Source of the DNA: Anagrus nilaparvatae
Taxonomy: Eukaryota > Arthropoda > Insecta > Hymenoptera > Mymaridae
Assembly (NCBI GenBank): GCA_022575985.1
Contig: JAKSXM010000272.1
Span: 6,014,001 to 6,078,000 of the forward strand
Direction: 5' to 3'
DNA: 64,000 nt
How positions within the stretch are numbered: the first letter of the stretch is position 1; each line of letters starts with the position of its first letter. This document shows positions 1 to 11,436 of the stretch, piece by piece. The notes beneath the pieces were generated by a model. The model was not told where the DNA came from, ran no database searches, and worked only from the letters and a program-made list of their open reading frames with translations. The position numbers were made by a program, and so were the translations under genes.

Positions 1-1740
1 TATTCTTTGATAGTTTTTTAACAATTTAAAAAAAAATTTGAAGTTCTTCAGAAAAAATATGTTTAAAATTCATTAAAATTACACAAAAAAATGAAAAGGG
101 GGCCTTGTAAAGAACTTGGAAAATTCACAACTCTTTGGGGTGGTGTATTTTATTGGTGTGGAATTTTAATCAAACTTTTTAAGTTTTTTAACTCAATAAT
201 AATAGTACATAATAATTATGAACCAAAAAGTTGCCAAAAAGTAAATTTTTTAAACTAAAATATGTCTTTATTAATAAAATTTTAAAAAAAATCATTTTAT
301 GAAATGAAGTGTAAGTTTTGTATAATTATGTGTAGTTTTTAATTAATAACAGTTTTTTAAAAAAATTCAATAAATATTTTTATCAACTAAAATGAATAAT
401 TAGTAATGCCTTTTTTTATAAAAGTCCTTTGGGAATGAAATACTAAAATTTAACACCCTAAAAAAATTCTTTTTTTAAAAAGAAAACTCCTAAAACATCT
501 TTGCTTTATTAATCTAGGTAAATTCAACAGATATATATATATACGTAGTTGACGACTTATTCTTTTGCAGAAATTAAAAGAATAAAAAGTAAGTATATAA
601 GAAAAAAAAAGTACTAATGCGAATTTATAAGGATTTTATATTATAAAAATTCAAGAAACATTAACATTTTTATTCTTAATGTATTATAAAAAAAAACGAA
701 AATAATAAAGCTAAAGTACTCGTCGACTTTTTAGGCGTAAATATTGTCAAGAAATTTATTTGTGATAAAAAAAATTCTGGACTGAATTATACCCTTGTAT
801 GATTTAGAATTTATGAAAAATTAAATTGCGTTGGCAATTTTTCTTGAATTTTATAAAAATACTTTAAAAAGTTTATACTTTTATGTAAATTTTTTTTTCT
901 CTTACTCTGGTTGTTTTTCAAAGAAAATTTTTAAAAAATAATGGATACTTCCGGTAAATAAATATTTTATTACTACGTTTACGTACTTAAAATTTTTTGC
1001 AAAGCTAATAACCGGATGTTTATACTTGTTTGTATTATTACTACCCACGTTTTACATCCACCTAAAATGGACTAAAAACAGTGGCATCGAGCAAAGGAAA
1101 TTGTATTTCAAACATTTTCCTTACTATATCCTGAAAAAAGCTTTTAGAATTTTTCATTATTTAAAGAGTGTATAATTCTAAGTTTTTTTTAAACAATAAA
1201 AATAACAATAACTGTGCGAAAAATAAATTTTAATTAGAATTAATATTTTAAATTTTGAAATTGTACCCGCCAAAGAACATGTGATAGGTCACATGATACC
1301 ACGATTCACACGCACACATATGTACTATCGTTTACACTACGCTTTGCTTGTAAACAGTGAAGTGAAACAGCTGATCAAGAATTACGTTGAATTTTAACTG
1401 TTTTTTATAAATTAAATAATCAACGATATTGAAGTTTTTAATCTTTAATTAAGTTTTTCATTAATAAAGTCGGAGTCGTTGTATTTTTGCACAATTATTA
1501 TCTCTGATGTAATATTTTCTGTATTTTATGAAAATGCTTATTTAGAAATGTATAAGTGATTCAGATTGTAAAATAATGTACTTTTGTATGAAAATATTTT
1601 TAATAGAAGTAGCGAGCAATTTTTTAATAAATAAATAAGTGCCTAAATTTAAAAAAATAGATTTAGGTAAATAAATAAAATTGTAAACTTTAATTTAAGA
1701 GGTTAGTTACATGGTGTAGGCGTGTGCAATAAAAAACAAA
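1..1740. other. AT-rich 5' flank of PNKP
   Basis: No ORF with family resemblance was seen. The stretch is strongly AT-rich with homopolymer runs. A less AT-rich patch near 1265-1380 (CACACGCACAC, CAGCTGATC) is the most promoter-like part and could hold the transcription start of the gene at 1741, but no defined core promoter can be called. The last ~30 bases before the ATG at 1741 end in an A-rich context typical of insect start sites. Confidence 0.4.
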
Positions 1741-4700
1741 ATGAGTTCAGAAAACAAAGTATTAAAAAGAAGGCATACTTTAGAAATATTTGAAAATATA
1801 GAAGATAACAAAAAAACCAAAGATGATTCCGAAAAATGTGATAATAATGAAATAATTAATAACAAATTAGCAACTTCGAGTAACAATGTTAATAATAAAG
1901 AAAAAAATGGTACTTGGGAAACATTTAGTGACAATACGTTGTATGTTTACACTAGCAACAATTGTTATGGGCGTTCAAAGGTAAGATGGTAAAATGTTAT
2001 TTTAAGTTATCAGAATTAAATAAAACAAATGATTCAGATAGCAGGCTATGACATGGATACGACTTTGATAAAAACAAAATCAGGTAAACAAGTTCCAAAG
2101 GATGCCAGTGACTGGCAACTGCTATATCCAGAAGTACCAGAAATAATTAAAAAATATTATCAGAATGGCTATAAAATTGTTATACTATCAAATCAAGGCA
2201 ATTTAAATTATGGGATTATCAAAGTTAAAGATTTTAAAATTAAAATTGAAAAACTTGTGCAAAAAATTGGAGTACCAATGCAAGTATGTTTTTTTCTTCT
2301 TCATTTTTATTATTAAAAACCATAAATTAGAACCAAAATACTTTTTTAACTTATTTTAATTAAATATAATAGGACTTGAAAATTTTTTGCTAAAATCCTT
2401 CACAAATTTACGGTATTAGCTATTTTTTAACCAAGGACAAAATATATCTTTTAACCTTGCATGCAGTTGTTATGTATGTATGAGCAAATGCACAACAGCA
2501 TGAAAAGGTCAAACCATTCATTTTTTTCCATTGGTTTAACACATGGTTATTTATCAAAAGCGAAAAAAATTGAAACCTAGAAAAGTAGTTATTTTCAATA
2601 CATGTGATGAAATTAGTTTTTTTAAATATTTTTAGCGAGGTGTTTACTTAATAGATTTTATGCAATTATTTACATATTAAAAATTTTATAATTACACTTT
2701 TATAATATTAAATACATTTTATATTTGCGAAAATCGTCTTCGAAGTTTTTTCTTTGCCGGCAGCAGGTTCAAAATATATCCGGTTCCAACCCAGACTAAA
2801 CCTATACTGGTCATTTGTATTTTTTCCTGAAAATACTACTAAAAACAAGTCTCAGTGTAATTTTCCAACTCTTAAGGTTTTGACATCTATTTTCATTTTT
2901 TGTGTGTTATTAAAAAAAGAAAGATCATTTTTATTCCTTTTTCTATAAAAAACTCATATTAACACGAAAAACTTTGACATCTTAGGACCGGATAGAAACT
3001 CTTCTGTAGAATCCGATTCTGGGATCAAAATTTTTTTTTAAGCTTTACATGCGCGAGAAATCAATAAAATTCGTTGTTTTTTTTCGAAATTTGATTTCTC
3101 AAAAGCATAATTATAGTAGATGAATAATCCTCTAATAGGACTTAAATTACTTCTCATACTTCAAATTTTTTGATAATATAAAAGAAACTGGTATGGGTTA
3201 TTGTGTTTTGTGAGCCACATAAAAATATAGCACCTGCTGCTAATTCAGGTGACAAATTAAAAATCTAACAAAAAATTTGGATTCCGCGAGAAATTATGTA
3301 AGGGTATAACTTTTTGTTTTTAGGAGTTTTTATGTTAAAATATGCAAATTTATGAGAATTAATTAATTGCCGGTTATTTTATTAAAAAATAAAAAAATGT
3401 ATTAAAATATGAGCAAAATATGAGATATTTTTATCTTTCAATTTGAAATTTCGCTGTTTTAACATCGTATGTTTCCAATTCATAAAAATATTTCTCGCGG
3501 AATCCAAATTTTTGGTCAGATTTTTAATTGGTTACGTGACTTGACAGGATATTTGAAATTTGAGAAAAATGAATTTTCAAAAGCTGCTATTTTTGGACTT
3601 AAAGAACTCAAAATGCAAAATTTCATCAAAAAATTTGAAATGTCAGAAGTAATTTGAGTCCTAATAATATTTTTTATCTATATTCTTTTTGAAAAATTGA
3701 CTTTTGAAATAAAAACGACGTATTTTATAAATTTCTTGCGCATGCGCAGCTCAAAAAATAATTTTACCCTTAGAATCAGATTCTACGGAAAATTTCTTAT
3801 CCAGATCTAAGAGGAAATAACTTTTCACATTAATGGCAGTTTTTAACAGAAAAGTAAAATTATCTTTCTTTATTTAAGAGTTCTGCCTGGACGCCATTTT
3901 GTTTTTCAAATTTTTTATTTCTTTTTCGTTTTTTTATTAAATTAGAAATTTTTTTTGCATCTTATCAGAGTTGTCCCACATTCTTTATTCAATTTAGAAA
4001 AGTTTGGCATAAATACTTTTTTAATTTAATCAAAAATAAGGACATGATTTGGTGAGAAAAATTTTGAGTAAACTTTTTTCGACAATAAATTTTTCTCACC
4101 AAATCATGTCCTTATTTTTGATTAAATTAAAAAAGTGTTTATGCCAAACTTTTCTAAATTGAATAAAGAATGCGGGACAACTCTGATAAGATGCAAAAAA
4201 AATTTCTAATTTAATAAAAAAACGAAAAAGAAATAAAAAATTTGAAAAATAAAATGGCGTCCAGGCAGAACTCTTAAACATGTCCAAAAAACGAAAAAGG
4301 CGAGAAAAAGGATATTGAGATTTGTTTTTAGTATTATTTTTGAGGAAAAATATTTTAGAACCGATTTTAAGACCCGACCATTAGGTTTGGTCTAGTTAGG
4401 TTTAAATTTAGCCATATGATTGTTTCCAGTAGAGTATGAGTTTAAATTAAATAAAATTAATTATTAGAATGAAATATTTTTGATGTTAAATTAATATTTG
4501 ACGATTTAATGATTACAGGTGTTTCTTGCTGCTGGAGAAAGTATTTACCGCAAACCACGTACGGGAATGTGGGATTTTTTAGTTAATCATGTAAGAAAAT
4601 ATTTAATCTAATATAATTTATTCTTTAAATGAAAGTATGATAAAAAAAAATGATAAAAATAATTAGAAAAACGATGGTGTACCAGTTGACAAAGAGAATT

Positions 4701-5802
4701 CTTTTTACGTTGGAGACGCAGCCGGTCGTGATAGCACAGAATTAAAAAAAAAGGATTTTTCAATAGCCGATAGACTTTTAGCAACAAATTTAAACTTGAC
4801 ATTTTACACACCAGAAGAACATTTTTTAGGTCACGAAAAAGAAGCATACATTCCTCCAATATTTAACCCAAAAGAAGCCAGTAAAAATAGTATTTTAACA
4901 GATCCTCCAGGTGCAAAATTAAAAATGGATAGTCAAGAGGTAAGAAATCATCTTTTTTTAAAAAGTTACATTTAAAATAATTTTTTCATAATTAGGTCAT
5001 AATATTAGTGGGTTACCCAGGATCCGGTAAATCACATTTCGCAAAAACTTATCTATCAGATTATTGTTACATTCACAGAGACATTTTTTTGAGAAATTGG
5101 AATAAATGTATATCTAGGATAAATTCAGCATTATCCGAAGGTAAAAGTGTCGTTGTTGACAATACGAACGCAGATAAAATAACAAGACAAAGATTTATTG
5201 ATATTGCAAAGAAATTTGATGTTCCTGTTAGATGTTTTATGATGAATATTGAAAGAGAACAAATAAAGCACAATATTATTGTAAGAAAATAAATTTTAAA
5301 ACAATTAGTATTAAATACCGATAGTTAATTAGTATTTTTTTCTAGTTTCGAATATTGACAGATCCAAATCACGCCACAGTTAGCGAGGCTACAATAAATT
5401 CTTACAGGTATGAATTTTATTTAATAAAATATTTTTAACTGCACATTTTGCTTATGCCACATCTAATAATTATACTTGAAATAATACTTTCTTTCAAATA
5501 ATGCTTAATTAATGAAAATTAAGTTAACTTTATTCTGAGTATTATTTTTTATAATTAACAGTAAAACAATCCAAATAATTAGAAGATGTTTAAGTTTTAT
5601 GAATTTACTACTTTTGTTTATACTACGTTTTTATCTCCATTTTTACATCAATGTCTTCAAAAATATAATAAAATCTTACAGAAAAAAATTTTCACCACCA
5701 AGTCATGATGAAGGATTCGAAGAAATAGTTAGAATTAATTTTGTACCTAAATTTAATTCAGAAGATGATAGAAAACTTTATGAAATGTATTTATTAGGAT
5801 AA
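1741..5802 (+). CDS. PNKP: Bifunctional polynucleotide kinase 3'-phosphatase, seven exons
   Basis: PNKP restores ligatable DNA ends in single- and double-strand break repair by removing 3'-phosphate and phosphorylating 5'-hydroxyl. Exons read directly: 1741-1980, 2038-2283, 4519-4590, 4667-4939, 4996-5280, 5346-5407, 5682-5802. All introns are GT-AG, the first five are phase 0, and the product is 432 residues. The HAD phosphatase part has DMDTT (85-89; nucleophile Asp85, general acid Asp87; many homologues have DxDGT), SNQ (131-133), YRKPRTGMW (172-180) and VGDAAGR (201-207). The kinase part has the Walker A GYPGSGKS (283-290), HRD (304-306) and DNTN (332-335). The C-terminus matches the family end. 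The ~55-residue N-terminus is low-complexity and charged, and no FHA domain is visible, so the protein is shorter than human PNKP (about 520). The start is the first ATG of the exon-1 frame; an upstream exon carrying FHA cannot be excluded. Confidence 0.95.
2950..3840. repeat. Diverged foldback (inverted repeat) in PNKP intron 2
   Basis: Sequence at about 2955-3310 recurs as a diverged reverse complement at about 3475-3835. Shared landmarks are the GTAGAATC(C/T)GATTCT block, the ATGCGCGAGAAAT or GCGCATGCGCAAGAAAT block, TCAAATTTTTTGAT, and AAATTTGGATTCCGCGAGAAAT. The arms carry many mismatches and indels, so this is an old element or an old inverted duplication. The 62-codon open frame at 3469-3657 lies inside an arm and is not supported as a gene. 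Confidence 0.75.
3875..4276. repeat. Near-perfect long hairpin in PNKP intron 2
   Basis: The left arm starts TAAGAGTTCTGCCTGGACGC and the right arm ends with its reverse complement at 4276. Arms of about 190 bp match with only a few differences (such as CCCACATTC against GAATGCGGG) around a spacer of roughly 20 bp near 4068-4090. It lies beside the older inverted repeat and fully inside the intron. The high arm identity implies recent origin or conversion between arms. An intronic RNA hairpin would form if transcribed with PNKP. Confidence 0.9.
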
Positions 5803-5841
5803 AATTATTTAAAAAAAAAACATGTTTTTGTATTTTTATTA

Positions 5842-5847
5842 AATAAA
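5842..5847 (+). terminator. Likely poly(A) signal of PNKP
   Basis: AATAAA lies 39 bases after the PNKP stop codon. In such AT-rich DNA the hexamer is common by chance, but position and orientation fit. Confidence 0.5.
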
Positions 5848-7324
5848 GTACTTAATAATTTATTCTTTATACTTTATTAATTGTAAGAAAACTAAATTGT
5901 AATAAATAGCAATTAATTTATTTTTTTAATAAAGATAAATACTTAAATAAAAGTATAAAATATTACACACATAATTTAATTTTTATATTCATAAATTTAT
6001 CAAATAAAAAAAATGTCACAAGAATAAATTGGCATAACTATGTTTTAGTAGAAAGCAAACGAAGATGAGAGAGACCGTTATTAATTTTAAAACAAGTGGT
6101 AGTTAGAAAATCTCGGATATTTCATTCTTCATTTACGTATGTCTAGTTAGAAAAAAAAAATTAGTACAAAAAATTAAAAGCAAAGGAAGAAAGAAATATA
6201 TAGATAAGCAAGCTTTTTACGTGCTTTTTACTTATCCGGGTTTCTGAATCGTCCGCATATAAAAACAAAATACAAAAAAGAAGTACATACAAGGGGGAGA
6301 AAAGACGTTATATATTCGCGGTTATCCAGATGAATATATATAAGCGTTTTGGTAATTATTATTTGGCTTGCCCCTTGCGGCTAAAATTCGCGAAAAGTAT
6401 TAAAAAAAAAAAGTTTTATAAAGTAGAAATGAGAAATAGAGAACATAAAATATGGCCTTCGATTTGGTTGCCTAAGGCTTACAAAAAAGAAATCACTGAT
6501 AAAGATATTTAAAATGGTAAAAAAATTAAAAAAATAAGGATACAAGACTACTTTTTTTCTCTTTTTAGTTTTATATTAATTCATCGGTCGATTTCATGTA
6601 TAATAATTTTTTTTTGCATGGTTTCATAAAAGTTGCTTATCAAACTTCTCTCATTTTGTACTCGTGTATTTTCATCTTTAATGTAATAAACTTGAAGGTA
6701 TATAAGGGGGACTTCGTTAAGCAGACATTCATTGCTTTAAGGCAAAATATTAGTAACAGCAGATGAGACATTGGATTTTATATGTATATTTTTTTAAAAC
6801 TACTTTTTTAATCGAAAGCTTTTGAAAGTTCAAGAACAAATTTTTTTCTTTTTTTAAATCAAAAAATTATGTTAATATTTTTAAACTTTTTTAAAAAAGT
6901 TGTATCAAATATCCATGAATTAGATACAAAAAATAGCATTTCTTACGTCCAAAATCATAGCGGATGTTGGTACGTACCAATTTGAAAATAAGTCATCCTA
7001 TCATTTTCAGGAGGTTAAATTAAGTAATTAATGACTAGTAGTTCTGCGAGAATCCATTGTACAGGTCAAAAAGCCCTTTTAAACAAAAAAATGCCATTTT
7101 TTAGGTCCAAAATCGGATCATAACGGATGACGGCAAGCTACAATTTTAAAATAAAATGGTGCATCATTTTTAGGGAATAAAAGAACTTATATAAATACCA
7201 GTTTTATATCATTTTTCTATTGGTTTACATTCACTGCGATACATGGGTTAGGTATTTTTAAAGTTTATGAACTATTTCCATTTCTATAGCTTGTTTTTAC
7301 CACTAACTTCTAGAAGAAACTAAA
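5848..7324. other. Non-coding stretch with a two-copy diverged repeat
   Basis: No protein family was recognised. Two loosely similar blocks at about 6930-7015 and 7085-7180 share AAAAAATxxCATTT, CGTCCAAAATC or GGTCCAAAATC, and TCATTTTxAGG. They resemble blocks seen inside the giant foldback at 17690 and 17850. The 60-codon frame at 6330-6512 has the Lys/Tyr/Ile-rich composition expected from AT-rich noise. Confidence 0.4.
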
Positions 7325-9090
7325 ATATCTTATACATTACGTTCAGGTAAGGAAACAAAATATTTACCTATTAAAAAGTGACTAGGTGTCAAAACTGACA
7401 AGTCTGCAGGATCTTTAGACATTTGTAATAGAAGTCTTCAATTGAGGCAGGAATAGATTTGAGTCAATAAATTTTAAAACTTTTCATGTCATGTGAGCCT
7501 TGGCAAATATTCTTTTCGTGTAATCCTTTGCGCTTTTTACTGTACTTTCCCCCTTCTAATAAGAATGATTTAATTTGTGGATTTTCATTAATTTTACAGA
7601 TTATGTCTTTTAGTTCATTCAACAAAGTTGGTGCCATAGTCTGATTATATTTTTTCACAGCGTTTATGTCTGGAGACAAATCGTCTGAGGAATTCAAAAA
7701 AGTTATTGCAATTAAATCACTGGGTAACTCTAGATGTACAGCCTTGGTAGCCACGCATACAAATAAGCAGATGTACGTTTTTACTGTTTTCCTCCCACGC
7801 AAGGCACCTTCTTTAACCAAAAATGGTCCATAGAAGTACACTCCAGTCGAATGAAAATGCGATGCTTTTGTTACTCTTTTAGTAAATCCCCGATTTTGTT
7901 TGTTAAAATTCCCACTATATTTTCCCCAAAGCATTTCATGCATTTCTTGATAACCTGTATTACCGCACTTCCTCCGTCCACTGGCCATTATTTTTGTCTA
8001 AGTGAGTTCAATGTAGCAATTTGACGTGTTCAGCTACTATAATTAGCTTAGTCAACCTATGATTATGATGAAAAACTAGTTGATGTTTTGTTCCATAATC
8101 AATTTTAGCATTAGTAACTCTGCCCCCCCCCCCACCTGAATTAAATTTTCAGAATCCAGAAAGATATTCAGATCTAAACGTTTGCTTTTATTGCGAAGGA
8201 GCGTATTATTAAATAATCTATATATTTCGTCTTTAAATGTTGTGATTTGTACATATATGACTAATAAAGTCATTGACTTAATTAGTAGTGCCTTGCTAAT
8301 GTATTTCGATTTGCTACTAAAAAAATTTTTCACATGTCGCAGCCACCATGGTTTTTTGAATTTTTTGAATAACGGAAAATTTTTTTAAAATACTTTTTTA
8401 CTATGAACGGGATCTGAATATTGATGACTAAATGGCAAATAGTTTTTGCCATTAATATCTTGATAGGTTTGTAATGTTGATTGTGGATCAGCTGGTCCTT
8501 TATTTTGACTTGATGCAAGCCAGGATGGCCCTGACAACCTTGAGTTTTTTAACTCGACTAGAAGTGTCAAAACCTGCGATAAGAGTCGTCCCTTGGGTTG
8601 GGACGTGTCTCCAAGAAGCTTCAGCAAAACTAACTTGAATTCTAACTGACCTCGTTGAAACATATGTTTTCCATTTGTGTGGTGGACTTTTTATCCATGC
8701 AAGCGTTATAGTTAAGTCAGACCAGAAGTATATTGCATCAATTTTGCACGTCAACTTTTCTTTCAACTTTTTTAAGTTGAGCTTCTAAAAGAACTGCACA
8801 CAGCTCTAGTTTAGCAACCCTATTCCGACCCTATTTCCGTTTTTTCAGAAGTAAGGTATACGCAAGCACCCTACGCTTTTTATTAAGCAACGCAGAGTAC
8901 GTGCATTTCAATTAACTCTGCCTGCGTTTGTAAAACGTGTCACTTTATTGTTATTTTGCCAAATCATTTATTTGTTGCCTGTATTGTAACCATTCGGATT
9001 CTAGGTCCTTTGGAATTGCGTCATCCCAACTTAGGTTTAATGTCTAAACTTATTGCATTATTAATTTAAATGTAGTGTTAATTAGTTTGT
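7325..9090 (-). pseudogene. BEL/Pao LTR-retrotransposon pol remnant (RNase H to integrase)
   Basis: Read on the minus strand in shifting frames, this encodes the C-terminal half of a BEL/Pao polyprotein. Order: LSWDDAIP and a following W-rich segment (about 9040-8960); RNase H pieces KLELCAVLL, FWSDLTITLAWI, SPPHKWKTYV and HVPTQ (about 8840-8560); a pre-integrase segment with LLRNKSKRLDL (about 8333-8076); integrase core with STGVYFYGPF, YICLFVCVATKAVHLELPSDL and a shifted SDYGTNF (about 7988-7610); a VKSAK segment; and LTPSHFLIG near 7390. Several frameshifts and stops make it non-functional. No LTRs, protease or RT palm were found. Family order and motifs are established knowledge; exact ends are approximate. 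Confidence 0.85.
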
Positions 9091-9129
9091 ATACCATCAT
9101 TTCACCTTCATACCTTTGCCTTAATTCAA

Positions 9130-9262
9130 CATTTTACATGGCCCTTTGAGCACAGATAGTTTTAAGAAAGTAAGGTACTCTATTTATTTTTTGGTAATTT
9201 GACGTATTCGAGGCATCCATGAGAGAGTACTATCATGTTTTATTCCAAGACTAGTTATTACA
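9130..9262 (-). pseudogene. Non-LTR RT C-terminal fragment, left of giant element
   Basis: The minus strand reads FVDVITSLG, DSTLSWMPR, IRQITKK and FLKTI. This closely matches the thumb/C-terminal part of the non-LTR element at 26231-29612 (FVDEVTSLG, DSTLSWKPR, LQITKK, CLKTI). A stop follows ITKK. It is the continuation of the fragment at 19498-19695, from which it is now separated by the 10.2-kb insertion. Confidence 0.75.
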
Positions 9263-9270
9263 TCAACAAA
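9263..9270. repeat. Target site duplication, left (TCAACAAA)
   Basis: These eight bases immediately precede CAGGGGG and are repeated exactly after the opposite terminus at 19490-19497. Confidence 0.9.
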
Positions 9271-9470
9271 CAGGGGGCTAACCACAGGATTCAGGGATTC
9301 GGAATCCCTTGTGAATCCTGAATCCGGATTCAAAATTTTTTTTTTCGGGAAAACGCTTGGAATGACTTAAAATGAACAGAAAAACATGTTTAGAGGTCTG
9401 AATCCCTCTGAATCCCTCTGAATCCCTCTGAATCCATCCCCCTCTTTTTTTTTAGTAAATCGGATAACTT

Positions 9471-10068
9471 TTTGAAGTATCCAATTTTTTAATTAATATT
9501 TTATTCTAAAAGTTCGTACGTATACTTTTTTTTGGTCACTAAGTTCAAATATGAAATCAGATTTTCGATATTGACAGTTGACAGCTGTCAATTAGCTGTC
9601 AAATCACTTAACTTTGTTATGAAACTTAAATTTATCCTCATTGGCTATGTTTTTTGGGTCGCTTATTTCAAATTTGATGACAGATTTTTGGAATTGATAG
9701 CTAATTGACAGCTGTCAATTAGCTGTCAAATCACTTTAATTTGTAAAAAATATTAAATTTATCCTCATTTGTTATGTTTTTTTAGTCGATTATTTCAAAT
9801 TTTGAGTATGATTTTCGGAATTGACAGCTGACGGCTGTCGATTAGCTGTCAAATAACTTTAATATGTTACAAAACCTTAAATTTATCAACATTATTTATG
9901 TTTTTAGGGTCACTGATTTCAAATTTGGACTCAGATTTACGGTACTGACAATTAGCTTTCATATTACTACTAGTTGTTGAAATGCTAAATTTAATCTTTT
10001 AACTTTATATTTTATGTTTAATTAACCTATTATTGACAAAACGACCATTCTTGAACACTTGAGGAGTA
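9471..10068 (+). repeat. Four ~125-bp subrepeats with GACAGCTGTC cores (left arm)
   Basis: Each unit contains TTTCAAATTT, a GACAGCTGTC palindrome or variant, AGCTGTCAAATCACTT, AAATTTATCCTCAT and TATGTTTTTTGGGTC. The units differ by point changes and small indels. The block is mirrored at 18703-19290 in the right arm. Confidence 0.85.
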
Positions 10069-10236
10069 CAAGGGGAGTTCAATACATTTGGAACACCAAA
10101 TTACACCAAATGGTTATGGATGAGTTTGTTATGTTGAAAAAACATGCCGAATGCCTTCCGTTCCTTCCAATGGGCCTTCTGGACCTAGAAACGCAGGGCT
10201 GAATGTTATAAAATATTTTGGTAATTTTCAATTTGG
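10069..10236 (+). mobile_element. Left half of the CAAGGGGAGTTC foldback element
   Basis: CAAGGGGAGTTCAATACATT through GGTAATTTTC matches the first ~165 bases of the complete 1000-bp foldback at 43413-44412. Its mirror half is at 18470-18702. Only the outer parts of the smaller element are present; its centre is replaced by the satellite-bearing interior. Confidence 0.85.
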
Positions 10237-10720
10237 ATATTAGCTTTTTTTGAAGTATCCAATTTTTTAATTAATATTTTATTCTAAAAGTTCGTACGTA
10301 TACTTTTTTGTGGTCACTAAGTTCAAATATGAAATCAGATTTTCGATATTGACAGTTGACAGCTGTCAATTAGCTGTCAAATCACTTAACTTTGTTATGA
10401 AACTTAAATTTATCCTCATTGGCTATGTTTTTTGGGTCGCTTATTTCAAATTTGATGACAGATTTTTGGAATTGATAGCTAATTGACAGCTGTCAATTAG
10501 CTGTCAAATCACTTTAATTTGTAAAAAATATTAAATTTATCCTCATTTGTTATGTTTTTTGGGTCGATTATTTCAAATTTTGAGTGTGATTTTCGGAATT
10601 GACAGCTGACGGCTGTCGATTAGCTGTCAAATCACTTTAATTTGTTACAAAACCTTAAATTTATCATCATTATTTATGTTTTTTGGGTCACTGATTTCAA
10701 ATTTGGACTCAGATTTGAAA
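10237..10720 (+). repeat. Second copy of the GACAGCTGTC subrepeat block
   Basis: This is a close direct copy of 9464-9930, starting TTTTTTGAAGTATCC. I saw no matching extra copy in the right arm, so the duplication probably arose after the arms formed or was lost on the right. Confidence 0.85.
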
Positions 10721-11436
10721 ATTCAAGCCGTTACTCAAAACTATATTAATTAAATTAAAAATAAAATTGTGTAAAACCTCATGAAATTTCTTAAAATGAT
10801 TAAAACTCCCTATTCAAGGGAGTTTTGCAATATTTTGAATGTAAAGCAATAATCCATTAGTAAAAGCCATTATTTAAAAATGATATATGAATAAATATTG
10901 CGATTCTTTTATTAATGACCGGCATTGTGAGACAAGGCTAATTTTAAGGGGTGAAAACTACCCTCAAAATAAAAAACGATGAACCAACATATCTGGTCAA
11001 GTTTATTATTATTATTCTTTTGTACTATTATTTTAATTAAGCATTTTAATACTTAATTATATTTGTTCCGATATATTATTTATTAATCCTCCTAGGGAAT
11101 AAAATGGGTAAAACTGCCCCTACTCGGCCCCTACATGAAAAAAAAAATTTTTAACGTTACAAATTTTGTTTTTTTAATTTTTCATATTACGAGCAAACAA
11201 TTAATAGCGTTTCTTCTTTAGTAAATTTTTTTCTTAAATTTCTATAGTATAAAAAATTACTTCACTCCCTCCACCCTAAAGGGTTAAAAACTTCCCCTTA
11301 ATTTAAAAAAAATTAAATAAAACTTCGATAAAACTCAATTAAATTCATTTTGTCTAGCTTTTCTTTTCATAATAAAATATTAAAATTTATAGCGTGAGTA
11401 ATTCAAAAGCCCTATTTTTTAAATTGTTAAAATTAA
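10721..11436. other. AT-rich spacer between left arm and left satellite array
   Basis: No coding signal. Short G-rich or C-rich patches (GGGGTGAAAACTACCC, CACTCCCTCCACCC) stand out from the AT-rich background. Related GGGGTGAAAA patches occur on the far side at 17640-17820. Confidence 0.4.

Noticed and set aside
6330..6512. 60-codon frame after PNKP
   Set aside because: Lys/Tyr-rich, no motif, low-complexity surroundings.
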